A stretch of 64,000 bases of DNA from Corynebacterium sp. CNJ-954 (GTDB taxonomy: Bacteria; Actinomycetota; Actinomycetes; Mycobacteriales; Mycobacteriaceae): positions 62,001 through 126,000 of the forward strand of contig NZ_MKKI01000011.1 of assembly GCF_001942345.1 (NCBI RefSeq), read 5' to 3'. Position numbers and translations under genes: made by a program. Below are positions 34,184 through 44,852 of this stretch, in pieces; the first letter of the stretch is position 1; every line of letters begins with the position of its first letter. The notes beneath the pieces were generated by a model that was not told the DNA's origin, did no database searches, and saw nothing but the letters and a program-made list of their open reading frames with translations.

Positions 34184-35859
34184 CTACCGGATAACCTTCT
34201 TCACTGTTGTCTTCTTCTCACCCAGGAACTGGCGACGGAAGTAAGTGTCCAGCAGGGAGCCACCTACGGTTGTCCGACGGGTTTTCTGACGCCTCCCCTG
34301 CCCGCTACTGAACAGGGAACCTGTCGAAGCACCTTTTCCCTGGCCGGTTCTGGTCCCTTTCTGCCCGCCTGTACCGACAGGTGCGGTACCGGCACTGCCC
34401 GCACGATGACCCTGAGCGCCGTTGCCGTTTCCGGCGGCGGGTGTTGCCCCACCCGTGCCTGGGACCGCGCCTCGGGCACCAGTTCCGTTCTGGGTGGCGC
34501 CCGCCCCCGCATGAGGTCCGCCCCCGATGGTGTGACCTGTGGAGGGTGAGCGAGGGGCAGTGACACTGACACCCTTGGGCAAAAGGGGTTGTGTGACACC
34601 ACCAGCGATATTCCGGGGGCTTCCGGGAGACGTGGTGCCCGTCGGTGTCGACCGGCCGCCGGCACCTGGTCCGGGGGCGATACCGTTGGCAGTTGACCGT
34701 CCGGCAGTGGCGGACGCCGGTGACGCTGCCTGCGCTCCACCGGACGCGTTCTGGATGGCACCGGCCGGTCCCGGGCTAGTCTGACCGACCTGCGCGGCCT
34801 GTGAAGTTCCGGCTGGAGTCGTGGCAACCTGCCCTGTTTGTGGCGTTGCAGCATTGGGCTGGGCCGCAGCCTGGCCGGCTCCGGGAGCTGTGGCTCCGCC
34901 AGCTACCTGGGTGACAGTCTCCTGGGCGGCCATGGTCGCGGCGCCGCCGGAGTGGAGAGTCCCGGTGCCGGTGTGATTGACCACGGGGACGGTCAGGTTC
35001 GTCACCAGAGGACGCGCCGTGTCGAGCGCGGGTTGCAGGTAACCGGAAACGAAAGCTGCGACCTGCGCCTGGGATTTTGCCGCAATAGCGGCAGCACCTG
35101 CCCCGCCGGTGGCAACACCTGCAGCGGTAGCTTCGGCGCATTCTCAGCCTCCATCGCGACGAGCTGTGCATGGGCGGCCACTCTGATCGGCGGTAGTTGC
35201 AGCATCGAGGTTGCCATCGCTGTGGAGTTGGCGGCGACTGTTGCACATTGGTTCGCGATGGTCGATATTGCCTGTTCCGCCATGGAGAACGCGCTGCCTT
35301 CGGTGGTACCGGCAATCAGGGCGGCTGCACTCTGCAGTGATTCAGACGCCTGGAGCATCCTGCGACCGGCCGACGCCCATGACTCCGATGCGGCGATGAT
35401 TCCACTGTCGTCTCCGGCGAACATCATGGTGAGTGCTTTCAGCGGAGTGGCCGCTTCAATTGCCGCAACAGGCGGCACGTAGGCGAGATCCAGCACTGGG
35501 ATTTCCGGTCGTGGCGGCATGCCGAAGTGGACTTCCTTGTCCGGTGCGTCTGTGTAACTGAGCATACCGGTGAATGTGTCCACCGACAGGTATTCCTGTT
35601 CCGTCAATGCACCGATCAACGGCACGAGCGAATCGTGCAGCCACTGTACGTTCGTGGTGGCTGCCTGGGTCGCAACAGTCAGAGAGCCCGGGTGCGCACC
35701 GAGATACGCAGAGTACTGCGTGGCCACCGCACCGAGTGCGGGTGAGGTTGTGAATGTTGCCGCACTAGCCAAATTATGCGCACCAAACCCTATAACAGCC
35801 CAAGCTGAATCAATTTTTCGAATGACCGATTCGAACTCACCACCATCAAACTTAAACAA
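34184..35859 (-). CDS. large ESX/PPE-like helical protein with Gly/Ala-rich tail (one frameshift)
   Basis: Reading as one gene of about 558 residues needs one missing G restored near 35136. The first frame ends 'QLVAMEAENAP'; the second continues 'AEATAAGVATGGAGAAAIAA' and 'QVAAFVSGYLQPALDTARP'. The N-terminal ~290 residues are helical and Ala/Ser-rich ('SWASAGRRMLQASESLQSAA', 'TIANQCATVAANSTAMATSM'), reminiscent of WXG/PPE-type type VII substrates but without a clear WXG. The rest is low-complexity G/A/T/P/Q sequence ending in a basic tail ('RRQKTRRTTVGG', 'FRRQFLGEKKTTVKKVIR'). No signal peptide. TTG 35859 follows GGAGG. It overlaps the upstream lipoprotein gene by 8 nt. I cannot name a family. 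Confidence 0.6.
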
Positions 35860-36649
35860 CTTTGCCTCCGATAGAATTCACTATTACCTGCAACATTTTC
35901 TCCGATCCCTTACATTCATCCATACCCCCGGAATTACTATGCGTTGCCCGCAAGCTATAATCATCCTTCGTCAACCTTTTGACTGAAAAACACCCCACAC
36001 TCTCTGCGAGTTCGCCAGAATCCACGTATTCATAACGCGAATAATTTGACTGTTCCAATCGCCCGTCCGGTATAACTTTTTCAATCTGATACTGAGTACC
36101 CCATATCACGCCTCGAACTTCCATCGAGATCATTTGCTCACTCGGATTTGGAACCATTGCACACTGGACTTGCCCCGGCCCCACTTCCCCTCTTTCGAGC
36201 GCCTCAAACCCAAGCTCCTCCATCCTCCGGATCACTTCCGGATGGCACGGATCAGGCATGTCCTCCCACTGCGGTAGCAGCGCCCTCTCCCCGATCGGTT
36301 CCAGAGCAACCGGGTGACCGACGAAACGTTGCGACTCAAAGACCAGCTTCTCCAACGGGTCAGGAGGCTCCGTCTCAAACCAGAGTCCCGTGTGCCCGGT
36401 CGGCTGGATCATCCGACCGTCCTCCGTCACCACGGGCTCGTCAACCCCCTCTCCCACCGGTGGAGCTGCGGCAGTCGCGTTGGGCTGCTCCTCCCCGGAA
36501 GATCTCCCGGCGCTGGCCTCGTCCCCCACCGATGAACAGGCGGTGACCATCAGCACCAACACCAGCACAACCAGGGCGCACGGCACCACCAACAACCGGT
36601 GCGAACCGTCATCCCCCACAACAGAATCCTGGTGGACCATAGGCCCCAC
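35852..36649 (-). CDS. DUF3558-like lipoprotein
   Basis: A 265-residue secreted lipoprotein: hydrophobic 'LLVVPCALVVLVLVLMVTAC' with lipobox Cys38, a disordered Ser/Glu/Ala linker to about residue 70, and a C-terminal domain with 'DMPDPCHPEVIRRMEELGFE', 'GQVQCAMVPN' and 'SVGCFSVKRL'. The Pro-Cys at the helix start and the later Cys in a 'C.W/V' strand are the DUF3558 pattern of actinobacterial lipoproteins. Function unknown. The 3' part (35850-36070) is unusually A/T-rich for this window, suggesting transfer. Start 36649 or ATG 36640. It is the first gene of a two-gene unit with the ESX-like protein, suggesting a shared envelope role. Confidence 0.65.
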   Translation of the reverse strand: MGPMVHQDSVVGDDGSHRLLVVPCALVVLVLVLMVTACSSVGDEASAGRSSGEEQPNATAAAPPVGEGVDEPVVTEDGRMIQPTGHTGLWFETEPPDPLEKLVFESQRFVGHPVALEPIGERALLPQWEDMPDPCHPEVIRRMEELGFEALERGEVGPGQVQCAMVPNPSEQMISMEVRGVIWGTQYQIEKVIPDGRLEQSNYSRYEYVDSGELAESVGCFSVKRLTKDDYSLRATHSNSGGMDECKGSEKMLQVIVNSIGGKVV

Positions 36650-36764
36650 CCCACCCCTTCACTACATCCAGACAGCCACTGTTCCCCGCGGCCCCCGCCC
36701 ACACCCCCGATGGGTCAGACCAACACAGGGTAACCCACATTCACAGGAACGTCCAGAGGTAAAA

Positions 36765-37358
36765 CTACCCTCGTTGCCCTTTCTTCCTGTCAACCGGCGT
36801 TCCCAGCACCGACAACGCCGTCGCCAGACCCGAATAGTTCGTCACCAGAATCACCAGAGCCACGAGCTCCCGGTCAGACAGATAGCTGGCCAGAGCCGAC
36901 CAGGTCGACTCATCGACCTCACCGACGGCCACGATCTGGTCCACCGCATCCAGGATCACGCCCCAACGACGCGTCTGCCCGTGCGACTCCCCTTCCATCG
37001 CCTCAATCTGGGCACCGGTCAGCCCAACCGACATACCGAGCTTCCGATGGTGGGACGCTTCATACTCCGACCCCTTCAGGTGAGCGACACGGAGGATCAC
37101 CAACTCCGTCTCCTTGCGTGACAGGTAGCCGAACGGCATCATCGTCGCCGAATACACCAGCCACGCCTTGAACAGGCGGCGGGCCCGTCCGATCGTGGAG
37201 AAGACCCCCATCGTCTCAGTCCCCTGCACCCGGGCCCCGAGACGCGCAATCAGGTGGTTGACCACCCCCAGCTCTCGCACCCCCGGCACTTTCTCGCCGG
37301 GGCGCACGATACGCCTCGCACCCTCCGTGGACACCGACTCGGACCCAGATACGTTCAT
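36765..37358 (-). CDS. carboxymuconolactone decarboxylase family (AhpD-like fold) protein
   Basis: A 197-residue all-helical protein. The core 'TMMPFGYLSRKETELVILRV' and 'SEYEASHHRKLGMSVGLTGA' match the CMD family. The conserved region has the E-x3-H-H pattern typical of decarboxylase-like members and no Cys-x2-Cys, so AhpD-type peroxidase activity is unlikely. 'VVNHLIARLGARVQGTE' precedes it. The substrate is unknown. It is flanked by a lipoprotein gene and map with no overlap, and reads from the same strand as both. Confidence 0.82.
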   Translation of the reverse strand: MNVSGSESVSTEGARRIVRPGEKVPGVRELGVVNHLIARLGARVQGTETMGVFSTIGRARRLFKAWLVYSATMMPFGYLSRKETELVILRVAHLKGSEYEASHHRKLGMSVGLTGAQIEAMEGESHGQTRRWGVILDAVDQIVAVGEVDESTWSALASYLSDRELVALVILVTNYSGLATALSVLGTPVDRKKGQRG

Positions 37359-37432
37359 ACCCCAACACGCTACCTGAGCCCCCTGCCTCGGCGACGTGCT
37401 TCAGAGAATTCACGTCCCGGAACAACAGTGCG

Positions 37433-38317
37433 CTACTTGACCGTCTGGTCCTTCTCGTCCTCACGCAGGGTCAGAACGTCCACGCCGGTCTCGGTGACGA
37501 CCATCGTGTGCTCGAACTGAGCCGACCACTTGCCGTCCTTGTTCTGCACGGTCCAGTCGTCGTCCCAGATATCGTAGGGAAGATCGCCGAGATTCAGCAT
37601 CGGCTCGATCGTCAACGTCATCCCCGGCTCGAGAACCGTGTCGTAGGCCGGCTCCTCGTGGTGCAGTACCACCAGCCCGTTGTGGAACGTCGGGCCGACA
37701 CCGTGGCCAGTGAAATCGCGGACCACCGAGTACCCGAACCGCTTCGCGTACGCCTCGATCACCCGTCCGATCACATTGATCTCCCGACCGGGCTTCACCG
37801 CCTTGATGCCCCGCCACATCGCGGCGTAGGTCCGTTCAACCAGCAGACGGTGCTCCTCCGCCACGTCCCCCGCCAGGTACGTGGCGTTCGTGTCACCATG
37901 CACGCCGTTCTTGTAGGCGGTGACATCGATGTTCACGATGTCACCGTCCTGAACCACGGTGGTGTCCGGAATGCCGTGGCAGACGATCTCATTGAGACTG
38001 ATGCACGACGCCTTCGGGAAACCCCGGTAGCCCAGGCACGACGGATAGGCACCGTGGTCGCACATGTACTCGTGCGCGACACGGTCGATCTCGTCGGTGG
38101 TCACCCCTGGAGCCACCACCGCCCCGGCAGCGGACAGTGCGCCTGCTGCGATCCGCGACGACTCACGCATCGCCTCTACGACCTCCGGTGTCTGCACCCA
38201 CGGCTCACCGACATTCTCCTGAACGGAGTCCTTCCACACGTACTCCGGACGTTCAATACTGTCCGGAACCTTGCGGATCGGGGTGGGTGTACCGGGTGTC
38301 AGAAGCGCTCTACTCAT
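37433..38317 (-). CDS. map: methionine aminopeptidase, type I
   Basis: A 294-residue metal-dependent enzyme that removes N-terminal Met from new proteins. The pita-bread fold has '[20 protein letters not shown]' (His), '[20 protein letters not shown]' (two Asp ligands), '[18 protein letters not shown]' (His ligand), '[10 protein letters not shown]' (Glu) and '[20 protein letters not shown]' (last Glu). A ~40-residue N-terminal extension with '[13 protein letters not shown]' resembles the actinobacterial MapB-type linker. ATG 38317 starts 11 nt after the upstream pbp stop; the longer frame would overlap it. Cotranscription with pbp is likely. Confidence 0.95.
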   Translation of the reverse strand: MSRALLTPGTPTPIRKVPDSIERPEYVWKDSVQENVGEPWVQTPEVVEAMRESSRIAAGALSAAGAVVAPGVTTDEIDRVAHEYMCDHGAYPSCLGYRGFPKASCISLNEIVCHGIPDTTVVQDGDIVNIDVTAYKNGVHGDTNATYLAGDVAEEHRLLVERTYAAMWRGIKAVKPGREINVIGRVIEAYAKRFGYSVVRDFTGHGVGPTFHNGLVVLHHEEPAYDTVLEPGMTLTIEPMLNLGDLPYDIWDDDWTVQNKDGKWSAQFEHTMVVTETGVDVLTLREDEKDQTVK

Positions 38318-38328
38318 GAGGCCCCAGC

Positions 38329-40200
38329 CTACTCCCCGTCCAGATTGTCGAAGAACCGCTGGGTCACCGCCACCGAATGCTCGGAGCCACCACCCAACAC
38401 GATCATCGTCGCGAAAGCCAGGTCGTCGCGGTAGCCCATGAACCACGCATGGGAACCCTCGTTGATCTCGGCCTCACCGGTCTTGCCGTACACCTCGCCG
38501 GCGCCGGAGATCGCCGAACCCGAGCCGCTGGTCACCACCGCCCGCATCATGTCCCGCAGGTTATCCAGGACGTGCGGGGCCAGCGGTTCGCCCTCCACGG
38601 CATCCTTGCCGTCGGGGTCCAGGGTGTGCACGTCATCGGTGTCGATGAGGTTCGGCACCGGGGTGCGGCCGTTCGCAGCGGTCGAAGCCACCAGCGCCAT
38701 ACCGAACGGGCTGGCCAGGTCGAGCCCCTGGCCGTACCCTGCCTCGGTCCGGTCGAGCATGACCTCACCTTCCGGTACCTGACCGGTCATGGTGGTCAGT
38801 CCCGGAATGTCGTAGTCGCGCCCCAGACCGAACTTCCTGGCCTCCTCCTTCAGCTCCCCTGGTGCCATGTCCGTCGAGATACGGGCGAACGTGGTGTTAC
38901 AGGACTGCGCGAATGCATTGCGCATCGAGGTGTCCCCGAGCGAGAAAGAGTTGTAGTTGGTGACGACACGTCCACCGATGTCCTGGGTCGACGGGCAGGA
39001 CACTGTCGAGTCGGCGGTCAGCTCCTCCTTCTCCACTCCTGCCGCGGCGGTAATCACCTTGAAGGTCGATCCGGGAGGGTACTGTCCCGACAGCGCCACG
39101 TCACCGTGCTTGTCCGCTTCGGCTGTCTGCGCGACGGCCAGGACCTCCCCGGTGGAGGGACGCATCACCACCATCATCGCCTGGTCATTCGGACGGGTGT
39201 CGACTGCCTTCTGCGCCGCTTCCTGCACCTGCCTCGACAAGCTCACCTTGACCGCAGGCGACGGTTCGGCGGCGGTACGTTCCATGGTGCGCACCACTGA
39301 CGCGTTCTGGTTCACCGCCACAACCTCCCACCCCGGCTCACCCGCCAGTTCGGGCTCGACCAGTTGAGTGACACGGGACATGATGTCCGGCGCGAAACCG
39401 GGATCGGGGCGCACCATGTCGGGCTCTTCGTTCAGCCGGACACCACTGACAGACTCCAGGTCCTGCCGGACACGGTCACCGAATTCTCCCGGGATCGTCG
39501 TCACCGAGTAGGTCCCGTCGGCGTCCAACGCCGCCGAGGACACCCGCGCTGTGTCGATCGTGGGGATCGCGTCTTCGTCAGCATGTGCTGCGTCGAGCAC
39601 ACGCGCGATCTGATCGACCGTCCCCTGGATGCCGCCGTTCTTCTTCGCTTCATCCGTGTCCAGCAGAACCCGCCACGTGGTGCCCGGAGTGGCGAGGACG
39701 GCACCGTCGGAGCCGACGATGTCAGCGACCTGGGCCTCGACGCGACGCAGTTCAAGATGCTGGTCCGCCCCGAGGTCGGGATGCAGGACGGACGACCGCC
39801 ACCGCACCGTCCAGTCACCGTCGGTGCGGGTGGCGGTCAGCGTCGCGTCATAACGGAAGGTGCGGTCCCCCGGCAAGGTCCACGCCATCGTGTAGTCGGC
39901 AGTGGCCACGTTGTCGTCGGTCCGGATGTCACTCACTTCGGCATCGAGGGATTCCGCCTGCAGCGCCGACCAGGATTCGTCCAACGCCGTGGACGCCACC
40001 GATGAATCATCGGTGAGGTCGGCGGCCGCATCGATGTCCCGTGACTCGACGGCAGCGAGGAAGTCGCCGATGACGTCGTCGGCGACGTCCGGACGTGGAG
40101 TACATGCGGTAGCCGCGACAGTGACGGCAGTGAGGATCAGGCACAGGACGGTGGCGGCGATGGTGCGTCTCGGGGCCTGCGTCCCCGGAATCTGGATCAT
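38329..40200 (-). CDS. class B penicillin-binding protein (lipoprotein-type, MecA_N domain)
   Basis: A 623-residue transpeptidase of peptidoglycan cross-linking. The N-terminal segment '[16 protein letters not shown]' ends in Cys33, a likely lipobox. An NTF2-like MecA_N domain (residues ~37-145) is followed by the dimerisation domain. The transpeptidase has Ser378-T-F-Lys381 ('[14 protein letters not shown]'), Ser433-C-Asn435 ('[10 protein letters not shown]') and Lys573-T-Gly575 ('[10 protein letters not shown]'). '[19 protein letters not shown]' is also typical. The MecA_N domain is common in low-affinity PBPs, so intrinsic tolerance to some beta-lactams is possible. Its stop is close to the map start. 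Confidence 0.92.
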   Translation of the reverse strand: MIQIPGTQAPRRTIAATVLCLILTAVTVAATACTPRPDVADDVIGDFLAAVESRDIDAAADLTDDSSVASTALDESWSALQAESLDAEVSDIRTDDNVATADYTMAWTLPGDRTFRYDATLTATRTDGDWTVRWRSSVLHPDLGADQHLELRRVEAQVADIVGSDGAVLATPGTTWRVLLDTDEAKKNGGIQGTVDQIARVLDAAHADEDAIPTIDTARVSSAALDADGTYSVTTIPGEFGDRVRQDLESVSGVRLNEEPDMVRPDPGFAPDIMSRVTQLVEPELAGEPGWEVVAVNQNASVVRTMERTAAEPSPAVKVSLSRQVQEAAQKAVDTRPNDQAMMVVMRPSTGEVLAVAQTAEADKHGDVALSGQYPPGSTFKVITAAAGVEKEELTADSTVSCPSTQDIGGRVVTNYNSFSLGDTSMRNAFAQSCNTTFARISTDMAPGELKEEARKFGLGRDYDIPGLTTMTGQVPEGEVMLDRTEAGYGQGLDLASPFGMALVASTAANGRTPVPNLIDTDDVHTLDPDGKDAVEGEPLAPHVLDNLRDMMRAVVTSGSGSAISGAGEVYGKTGEAEINEGSHAWFMGYRDDLAFATMIVLGGGSEHSVAVTQRFFDNLDGE

Positions 40201-40298
40201 GCTCCGACGCTAGCAGCGCACAGCGCTGCTTCCCCGCACAAACACGAACGCATCATCCGTCACGTACTCGCGGCGGACGATGCGTCCAGGACGGCCGT

Positions 40299-41471
40299 CT
40301 AGCTTGTGACCTTGACCTGTGGGGTGCCGGTGAGACCAGCCGCGGCGAGAACCTCGGGGTCCATGTCCTCGGCGATCTTCATCGCCTCCTCGATGAGGAC
40401 CTCCACGATCTCGTCCTCCGGCACGGTACGGATGACCTCGCCCTTGACGAAGATCTGGCCCTTACCGTTACCCGAGGCGACACCCAGGTCAGCGTCGCGC
40501 GCCTCACCCGGACCGTTGACCACACAGCCCATCACGGCGACACGCAGCGGCACCTCCATACCCTCCAGCCCGGCGGTGACCCGCTCGGCGAGACTGTAGA
40601 CGTCCACCTGGGCGCGTCCACAGGACGGGCAGGACACGATCTCCAGCTTCCGGGGACGCAGGTTCATCGACTGCAGGATCTGGTCGCCGACCTTGATCTC
40701 CTCCACCGGGTCAGCCGACAGGGAGGTACGGATCGTGTCGCCGATGCCCTCGGCCAGCAGTGCACCGAACGCCACCGCGGACTTGATGGTGCCCTGGAAG
40801 GCAGGGCCTGCCTCGGTGACACCGAGGTGCAACGGGTAGTCCGACTGCGCGGCCAGCTGACGGTAGGCCTCGACCATGATCACCGGGTCGTTGTGCTTCA
40901 CCGAGATCTTCAGGTCGCCGAAACCGTGTTCCTCGAACAGGCTCGCCTCCCACAGCGCCGACTCGACCAGCGCCTCCGGGGTCGCCTTGCCGTACTTCTC
41001 CATGATGCGCTTGTCGAGGGAACCGGCGTTGACACCGATACGGATCGGGATGCCGGCGTCTCCGGCAGCCTTGGCGACTTCCTTGACCCGGCCGTCGAAC
41101 TCCTTGATATTGCCCGGGTTCACCCGCACCGCGGCACAGCCGGCGTCGATCGCGGCGAAGATGTACTTGGGCTGGAAATGGATGTCCGCGATCACCGGGA
41201 TCGGCGACTTCTTGGCGATGGCGGGCAGCGCCTCGGCATCGATGGTCTTCGGGCAGGCGACGCGCACCATGTCGCAGCCGGACGCGGTCAGCTGGGCGAT
41301 CTGCTGGAGGGTCGCGTTGACGTCGTGCGTCTTCGTCGTCGTCATCGACTGGACGCTGACAGGGTAGTCACTTCCGACGCCGACGTTGCCGACCATGAGC
41401 TGGCGGGTCTTGCGACGGGGAGCCAGCACCGGCGGCGGGGCGTCGGGCAAACCGAGGGAAATTCCGGTCAT
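40299..41471 (-). CDS. ispG: 4-hydroxy-3-methylbut-2-en-1-yl diphosphate synthase
   Basis: A 390-residue [4Fe-4S] enzyme of the MEP isoprenoid pathway, converting MEcPP to HMBPP. The TIM barrel starts '[20 protein letters not shown]'. '[20 protein letters not shown]' and '[20 protein letters not shown]' are conserved, and the cluster ligands are in '[20 protein letters not shown]' and '[17 protein letters not shown]'. It stands upstream of pbp on the same strand with a 98-nt gap and downstream of rip1/dxr, so two MEP-pathway genes are grouped here. The longer N-terminus '[20 protein letters not shown]' is usual for actinobacterial IspG. Confidence 0.96.
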   Translation of the reverse strand: MTGISLGLPDAPPPVLAPRRKTRQLMVGNVGVGSDYPVSVQSMTTTKTHDVNATLQQIAQLTASGCDMVRVACPKTIDAEALPAIAKKSPIPVIADIHFQPKYIFAAIDAGCAAVRVNPGNIKEFDGRVKEVAKAAGDAGIPIRIGVNAGSLDKRIMEKYGKATPEALVESALWEASLFEEHGFGDLKISVKHNDPVIMVEAYRQLAAQSDYPLHLGVTEAGPAFQGTIKSAVAFGALLAEGIGDTIRTSLSADPVEEIKVGDQILQSMNLRPRKLEIVSCPSCGRAQVDVYSLAERVTAGLEGMEVPLRVAVMGCVVNGPGEARDADLGVASGNGKGQIFVKGEVIRTVPEDEIVEVLIEEAMKIAEDMDPEVLAAAGLTGTPQVKVTS

Positions 41472-41557
41472 GTGTGGTCTAGTCCTTCTTTCCGTGTGGA
41501 TCTACGTGCTCAGTCTACTCCCGCCTGCCGTGACGGGCTAAAACAACGGCGGCAACG

Positions 41558-42784
41558 TCACTGCGGCAACTGAAGTGGGTTCACCACGTCAGCGAGAATC
41601 ACCGTCAGCCCGAACACCAGCAGAACTGCGGTGGCGACGTAGGTCACCGGCATCACCTTGACGTAGTCGACCGGGCCACCGGCCTCCAGTCCCCGCAGTC
41701 GCCGCAACCGGTCACGGAGCTTCTCGTAGATGACGATGACCGCATGTCCGCCGTCCAGTGGTGGCAGCGGCACCAGGTTGAACACCGCCAGGAAGAAGTT
41801 CAGGTTCGCCAGCAACAGCAGGAAGCTCATCCACTGGTCCTTCTCCACCATCTGACCACCGATGTGCGAGGCACCCACCACGCTGACCGGACTGTCGACG
41901 GAACGTTCTGCCCCGAAGATGGACTGCACAACCGGCCAGTAGCGTTCCGGCAGGTGGATCAGGGCGTCAACGGTCTGTTTGCCGAGGTTCCATGTGAAGT
42001 CCGCCGTGCCGCCGACGGCGGTCACCGGGTTGTAGTCGACGTTCGGCGTGGGCTGCACCTCGAACTGCACACCGATCGCGCCGACGGTCTGGCCTTCCCG
42101 CTCGACGAGCTCCACCTGCAAATCCAGGTTCCGGTCCTGCCCGTCGCGTTCAATGGTGGCGGGGACGGTGACAGTCTCCCCCACGGCCGCTCCACCCTCG
42201 CCGGCGACGCGCCCCGCATCCTGGACCGCGGCGACGACATCCGGGAACTCCTCGATCGTCTGACCGCCGACCTCGCGGAATGTGTCACCGACCTGCAGGC
42301 CGGACGCCGCCGCGGAGCCGTCACCGGTGCAGGAGGTGTCACCCTTGTCGCTTCCGCGCGAACAGACCAGCTCGGCAGCTGTGGCAGGCTGCGGCGGCGG
42401 GGTCGTGTCGGGCAGACCGAAACTCACCGCCACCCCGAAGATGATCAACACCCCCAGCACGATGTTGACCAGGATCCCCGCCATCATCACGAAGACCCGC
42501 TTCCACGCGGGCTTGTTGATCATCAGGTGGGGTTCTTCCTCCTCCGTCCACGGGTCATTCACCGTCATCCCGGCGATGTCGCAGAACCCTCCCAGAGGAA
42601 TGGCCTTGAGCCCGTACTCGGTGTGTCCACGCGTGGTGGACCACACGGTCGGTCCGAAACCGATGAAGTAGCGCCGTACGCGCATGCCGCACACTCGTGC
42701 GGCGACCATGTGTCCCGCCTCGTGCAGGGCGATCGTGACGCCGATACCCAGGGCGAAGAGGATGACGCCTAGCGCAAAGCTCAC
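41558..42784 (-). CDS. RseP/Rip1-type site-2 metalloprotease
   Basis: A 408-residue intramembrane zinc protease. '[20 protein letters not shown]' has the HExxH site in the first helix, a PDZ domain lies around residues 160-260 ('[20 protein letters not shown]'), and '[20 protein letters not shown]' provides the third ligand Asp (NxxPxPxLDGG). Such proteases cut anti-sigma factors or other single-pass proteins after a first cleavage and influence envelope composition. The start overlaps the dxr stop (ATGA), so the two are translationally coupled, as in other actinobacteria. Confidence 0.93.
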   Translation of the reverse strand: MSFALGVILFALGIGVTIALHEAGHMVAARVCGMRVRRYFIGFGPTVWSTTRGHTEYGLKAIPLGGFCDIAGMTVNDPWTEEEEPHLMINKPAWKRVFVMMAGILVNIVLGVLIIFGVAVSFGLPDTTPPPQPATAAELVCSRGSDKGDTSCTGDGSAAASGLQVGDTFREVGGQTIEEFPDVVAAVQDAGRVAGEGGAAVGETVTVPATIERDGQDRNLDLQVELVEREGQTVGAIGVQFEVQPTPNVDYNPVTAVGGTADFTWNLGKQTVDALIHLPERYWPVVQSIFGAERSVDSPVSVVGASHIGGQMVEKDQWMSFLLLLANLNFFLAVFNLVPLPPLDGGHAVIVIYEKLRDRLRRLRGLEAGGPVDYVKVMPVTYVATAVLLVFGLTVILADVVNPLQLPQ

Positions 42785-43965
42785 CGGCCCATCCTTTCGT
42801 GGGCCCTGGCGCGTGCCTCGCGTTCCGCATCGAGGACGTCCCCGATGTCGCGGGGGCGACCGACCCGGTCAGCGCAGTCCTCCATGACGTCGGCGATGGT
42901 GTCCACGATCCGGGGGAAAGCCAATGCACCGGCGAGGAACTCCACGGCAGCCTCCTCGTTCGCGGCGTTGTACACGGCCGGCATGCACCCGCCGGCGGAC
43001 ACTGCCTCGCGTGCCAGGCGGACCGCCGGGAAGACCTCGTCGTTGAGAGGCTCGAACTCCCAGCTGGAGGCCGTGGAGAAGTCCAGGGCGCGTTGGGCGC
43101 CGGGCACCCGTTCCGGCCAGCCCAACGCCAGACTGATCGGCAACTTCATGGACGGCGGTGACGCCTGGGCGATCGTCGCACCGTCCCGGAAGGTCACCAT
43201 CGAATGCACGATGGACTGGGGGTGCACGGTCACGTCGATCCTGTCGGCCGGAACGCCGAACAGCAGCGATGCCTCGATGAGTTCGAGTCCCTTGTTGACC
43301 ATCGACGACGAGTTGAGCGTGTTCATCTGCCCCATGGACCAGGTCGGATGATTCGCCGCCTGCAACGGGGACACGTCCTGCAGCTGTTCGCGCGTCCACC
43401 CGCGGAAAGGCCCGCCGGACGCGGTGAGCACCAGGGAGTCCACGTCCTCGTGACGTCCGGACCAGAGACACTGCGCCATCGCCGAATGCTCGGAATCCAC
43501 CGGCACCAGCTGTCCCTCCGCCGCCGCAGTGATCACGAGTTCACCGCCGGCGACCAGAGACTCCTTGTTGGCCAGCGCCAGTCGTACCTGCCCGTTGAGT
43601 GTCGCCAGGGTGGCATCCAGACCCAGCGAACCCACGAGAGCATTCAGGACGACGTCCTCGGCGCCCAGTCCCAGCGAGTCGGTCAGTCCCTCCACCAGTT
43701 GGCGGGCGGAATCCACCCCGCGGACGACATGACCGTCCAACTCCCGGTCGACCTCGTCAGCGGTGCGCTCGCTGGCGACCGCCACCTGGTGGGCGGCCAG
43801 GCCGAAGGCCCGGATCTGGTCAAGCAGGACGTCCGGCTTCGACCCGTGTGCAGAGACCCCGACCAGGTCGAAGCGGTCGGGGTTCTGTGCGATGATCTCG
43901 AGCGCCTGGGTACCGATCGAACCGGTGCTTCCGAGCACCACTACTCGTTTCTTCACCCAGCCCAT
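42781..43965 (-). CDS. dxr: 1-deoxy-D-xylulose 5-phosphate reductoisomerase
   Basis: A 394-residue NADPH-dependent enzyme for the second MEP-pathway step. The NADPH fold is '[20 protein letters not shown]'. '[14 protein letters not shown]' and '[16 protein letters not shown]' include the metal and substrate ligands, '[20 protein letters not shown]' is the mobile loop, and '[20 protein letters not shown]' follows. The C-terminal extension '[17 protein letters not shown]' is charged. Start ATG 43965 ('[12 protein letters not shown]') was preferred over 44037, which adds residues without similarity. It leads the dxr-rip1-ispG group. Confidence 0.95.
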   Translation of the reverse strand: MGWVKKRVVVLGSTGSIGTQALEIIAQNPDRFDLVGVSAHGSKPDVLLDQIRAFGLAAHQVAVASERTADEVDRELDGHVVRGVDSARQLVEGLTDSLGLGAEDVVLNALVGSLGLDATLATLNGQVRLALANKESLVAGGELVITAAAEGQLVPVDSEHSAMAQCLWSGRHEDVDSLVLTASGGPFRGWTREQLQDVSPLQAANHPTWSMGQMNTLNSSSMVNKGLELIEASLLFGVPADRIDVTVHPQSIVHSMVTFRDGATIAQASPPSMKLPISLALGWPERVPGAQRALDFSTASSWEFEPLNDEVFPAVRLAREAVSAGGCMPAVYNAANEEAAVEFLAGALAFPRIVDTIADVMEDCADRVGRPRDIGDVLDAEREARARAHERMGR

Positions 43966-44218
43966 TGTTCCACGCCTCCACGACCGCGCGGTAGTCGGGA
44001 GGCCACGCCTGCAACTCCCCCAGGAGACCTCCAGCAACCCTCCAGCTGCCGGTCAGCAAGAGGGTGAGGGCGGCGCGGACTGGGTCACGGGCCGGGAACG
44101 GACCCAAACGGGGGAACCCGCACCGGGTCGGAAGTTCTCCCCACCGCGGGGATGTGTCACAATGGATCCGATAATTCGGCAGGTGACCACTGCCGTCCTA
44201 GTTCAGGAGGATATCGAC

Positions 44219-44683
44219 GTGGCCGATCACGGAAATCATGGCACGAAGGTGGCAGTGTACAACGGCGTCTCCACCGAGGATGAGCCGTCCGCTGCCTGGG
44301 GCTGGCACCAGTTCCCCCGGAAGACGACGATCGTCGTCGGTTACCTCGGCGGGCTCTCCATGTTCGGCATGTTGTTCGGTAACCACAAGGGTCATGTGGA
44401 GAGCATCTGGCTGATCGCCATCGGTGTCCTCGTCCTGCTGGGGACCACGCTGTACGCGCGTCACTCCTCCCCCAACTGGAAGCCGAAGCCTGCCCGTGCG
44501 ACTGTGACCGCGCACAACAAGCCGGCCGGGCACCAGGAACCGGACTGGGCCGCCGACCAGCGTAACCTCACCGGAGCCTACGCCAACATGACCACCGCCG
44601 AGCTCCGGTCCTGGAACCTGCCCGGTGTCGGGTCCGACGGTGTCGAGAGCGTCGAGACGCCGAAGCACGCCCTGCACCACTAG
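44219..44683 (+). CDS. DUF2631 membrane protein
   Basis: A 154-residue small membrane protein of the actinobacterial DUF2631 family. 'AVYNGVSTEDEPSAAWGWHQ' at residues ~11-30 is followed by 'TTIVVGYLGGLSMFGMLFG' and 'SIWLIAIGVLVLLGTTLYA' as two transmembrane helices, and 'YANMTTAELRSWNLPGV' in the cytosolic tail. Function unknown. GTG 44219 lies 8 nt after AGGAGG; the upstream ATG 44163 would add 18 residues with no RBS. It is divergent from dxr across 253 nt in which I see no other feature, and is followed by a strong terminator. Confidence 0.8.
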   Translation: MADHGNHGTKVAVYNGVSTEDEPSAAWGWHQFPRKTTIVVGYLGGLSMFGMLFGNHKGHVESIWLIAIGVLVLLGTTLYARHSSPNWKPKPARATVTAHNKPAGHQEPDWAADQRNLTGAYANMTTAELRSWNLPGVGSDGVESVETPKHALHH

Positions 44684-44703
44684 CGGAGCTGACACTCCGG
44701 TGT

Positions 44704-44755
44704 CGACAAAGCCCCGTATCGTCCGTCGAGTAACGGACGGTGCGGGGCTTTGTCG
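44704..44755. terminator. terminator with nested hairpin
   Basis: CGACAAAGCCCCG at 44704-44716 pairs with CGGGGCTTTGTCG at 44743-44755 (13 bp, perfect). Between them a second stem (CGTCCGT/ACGGACG) forms a compact inner hairpin. It ends the DUF2631 gene. Confidence 0.8.
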
Positions 44756-44759
44756 TTCC

Positions 44760-44834
44760 CCGGCCCCTGAGACGGACGCTCCCGGTTGGTTCCAGTCCAG
44801 GAGACCAACCGGGAGCGTCCGTGTCAGGGGCCGG
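44760..44834. terminator. 31-position near-perfect hairpin behind rlmN
   Basis: The arms 44760-44790 and 44804-44834 pair at 30 of 31 positions (an 11-bp outer and a 19-bp inner block separated by one G-G mismatch) around a 13-nt loop. It lies 19 nt past the rlmN stop and directly next to the DUF2631 terminator. Much longer than usual for a terminator; see findings. Confidence 0.7.
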
Positions 44835-44852
44835 CTGAACGGGCTGAGGCGA

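Noticed and set aside
35002-35859. Treating the ESX-like N-terminal part as a complete gene ending 'RRVLW'
   Set aside because: The tail after 'MEAENAP' is unnatural, while another frame continues Ala/Gly-rich helical sequence without a break into the downstream frame.
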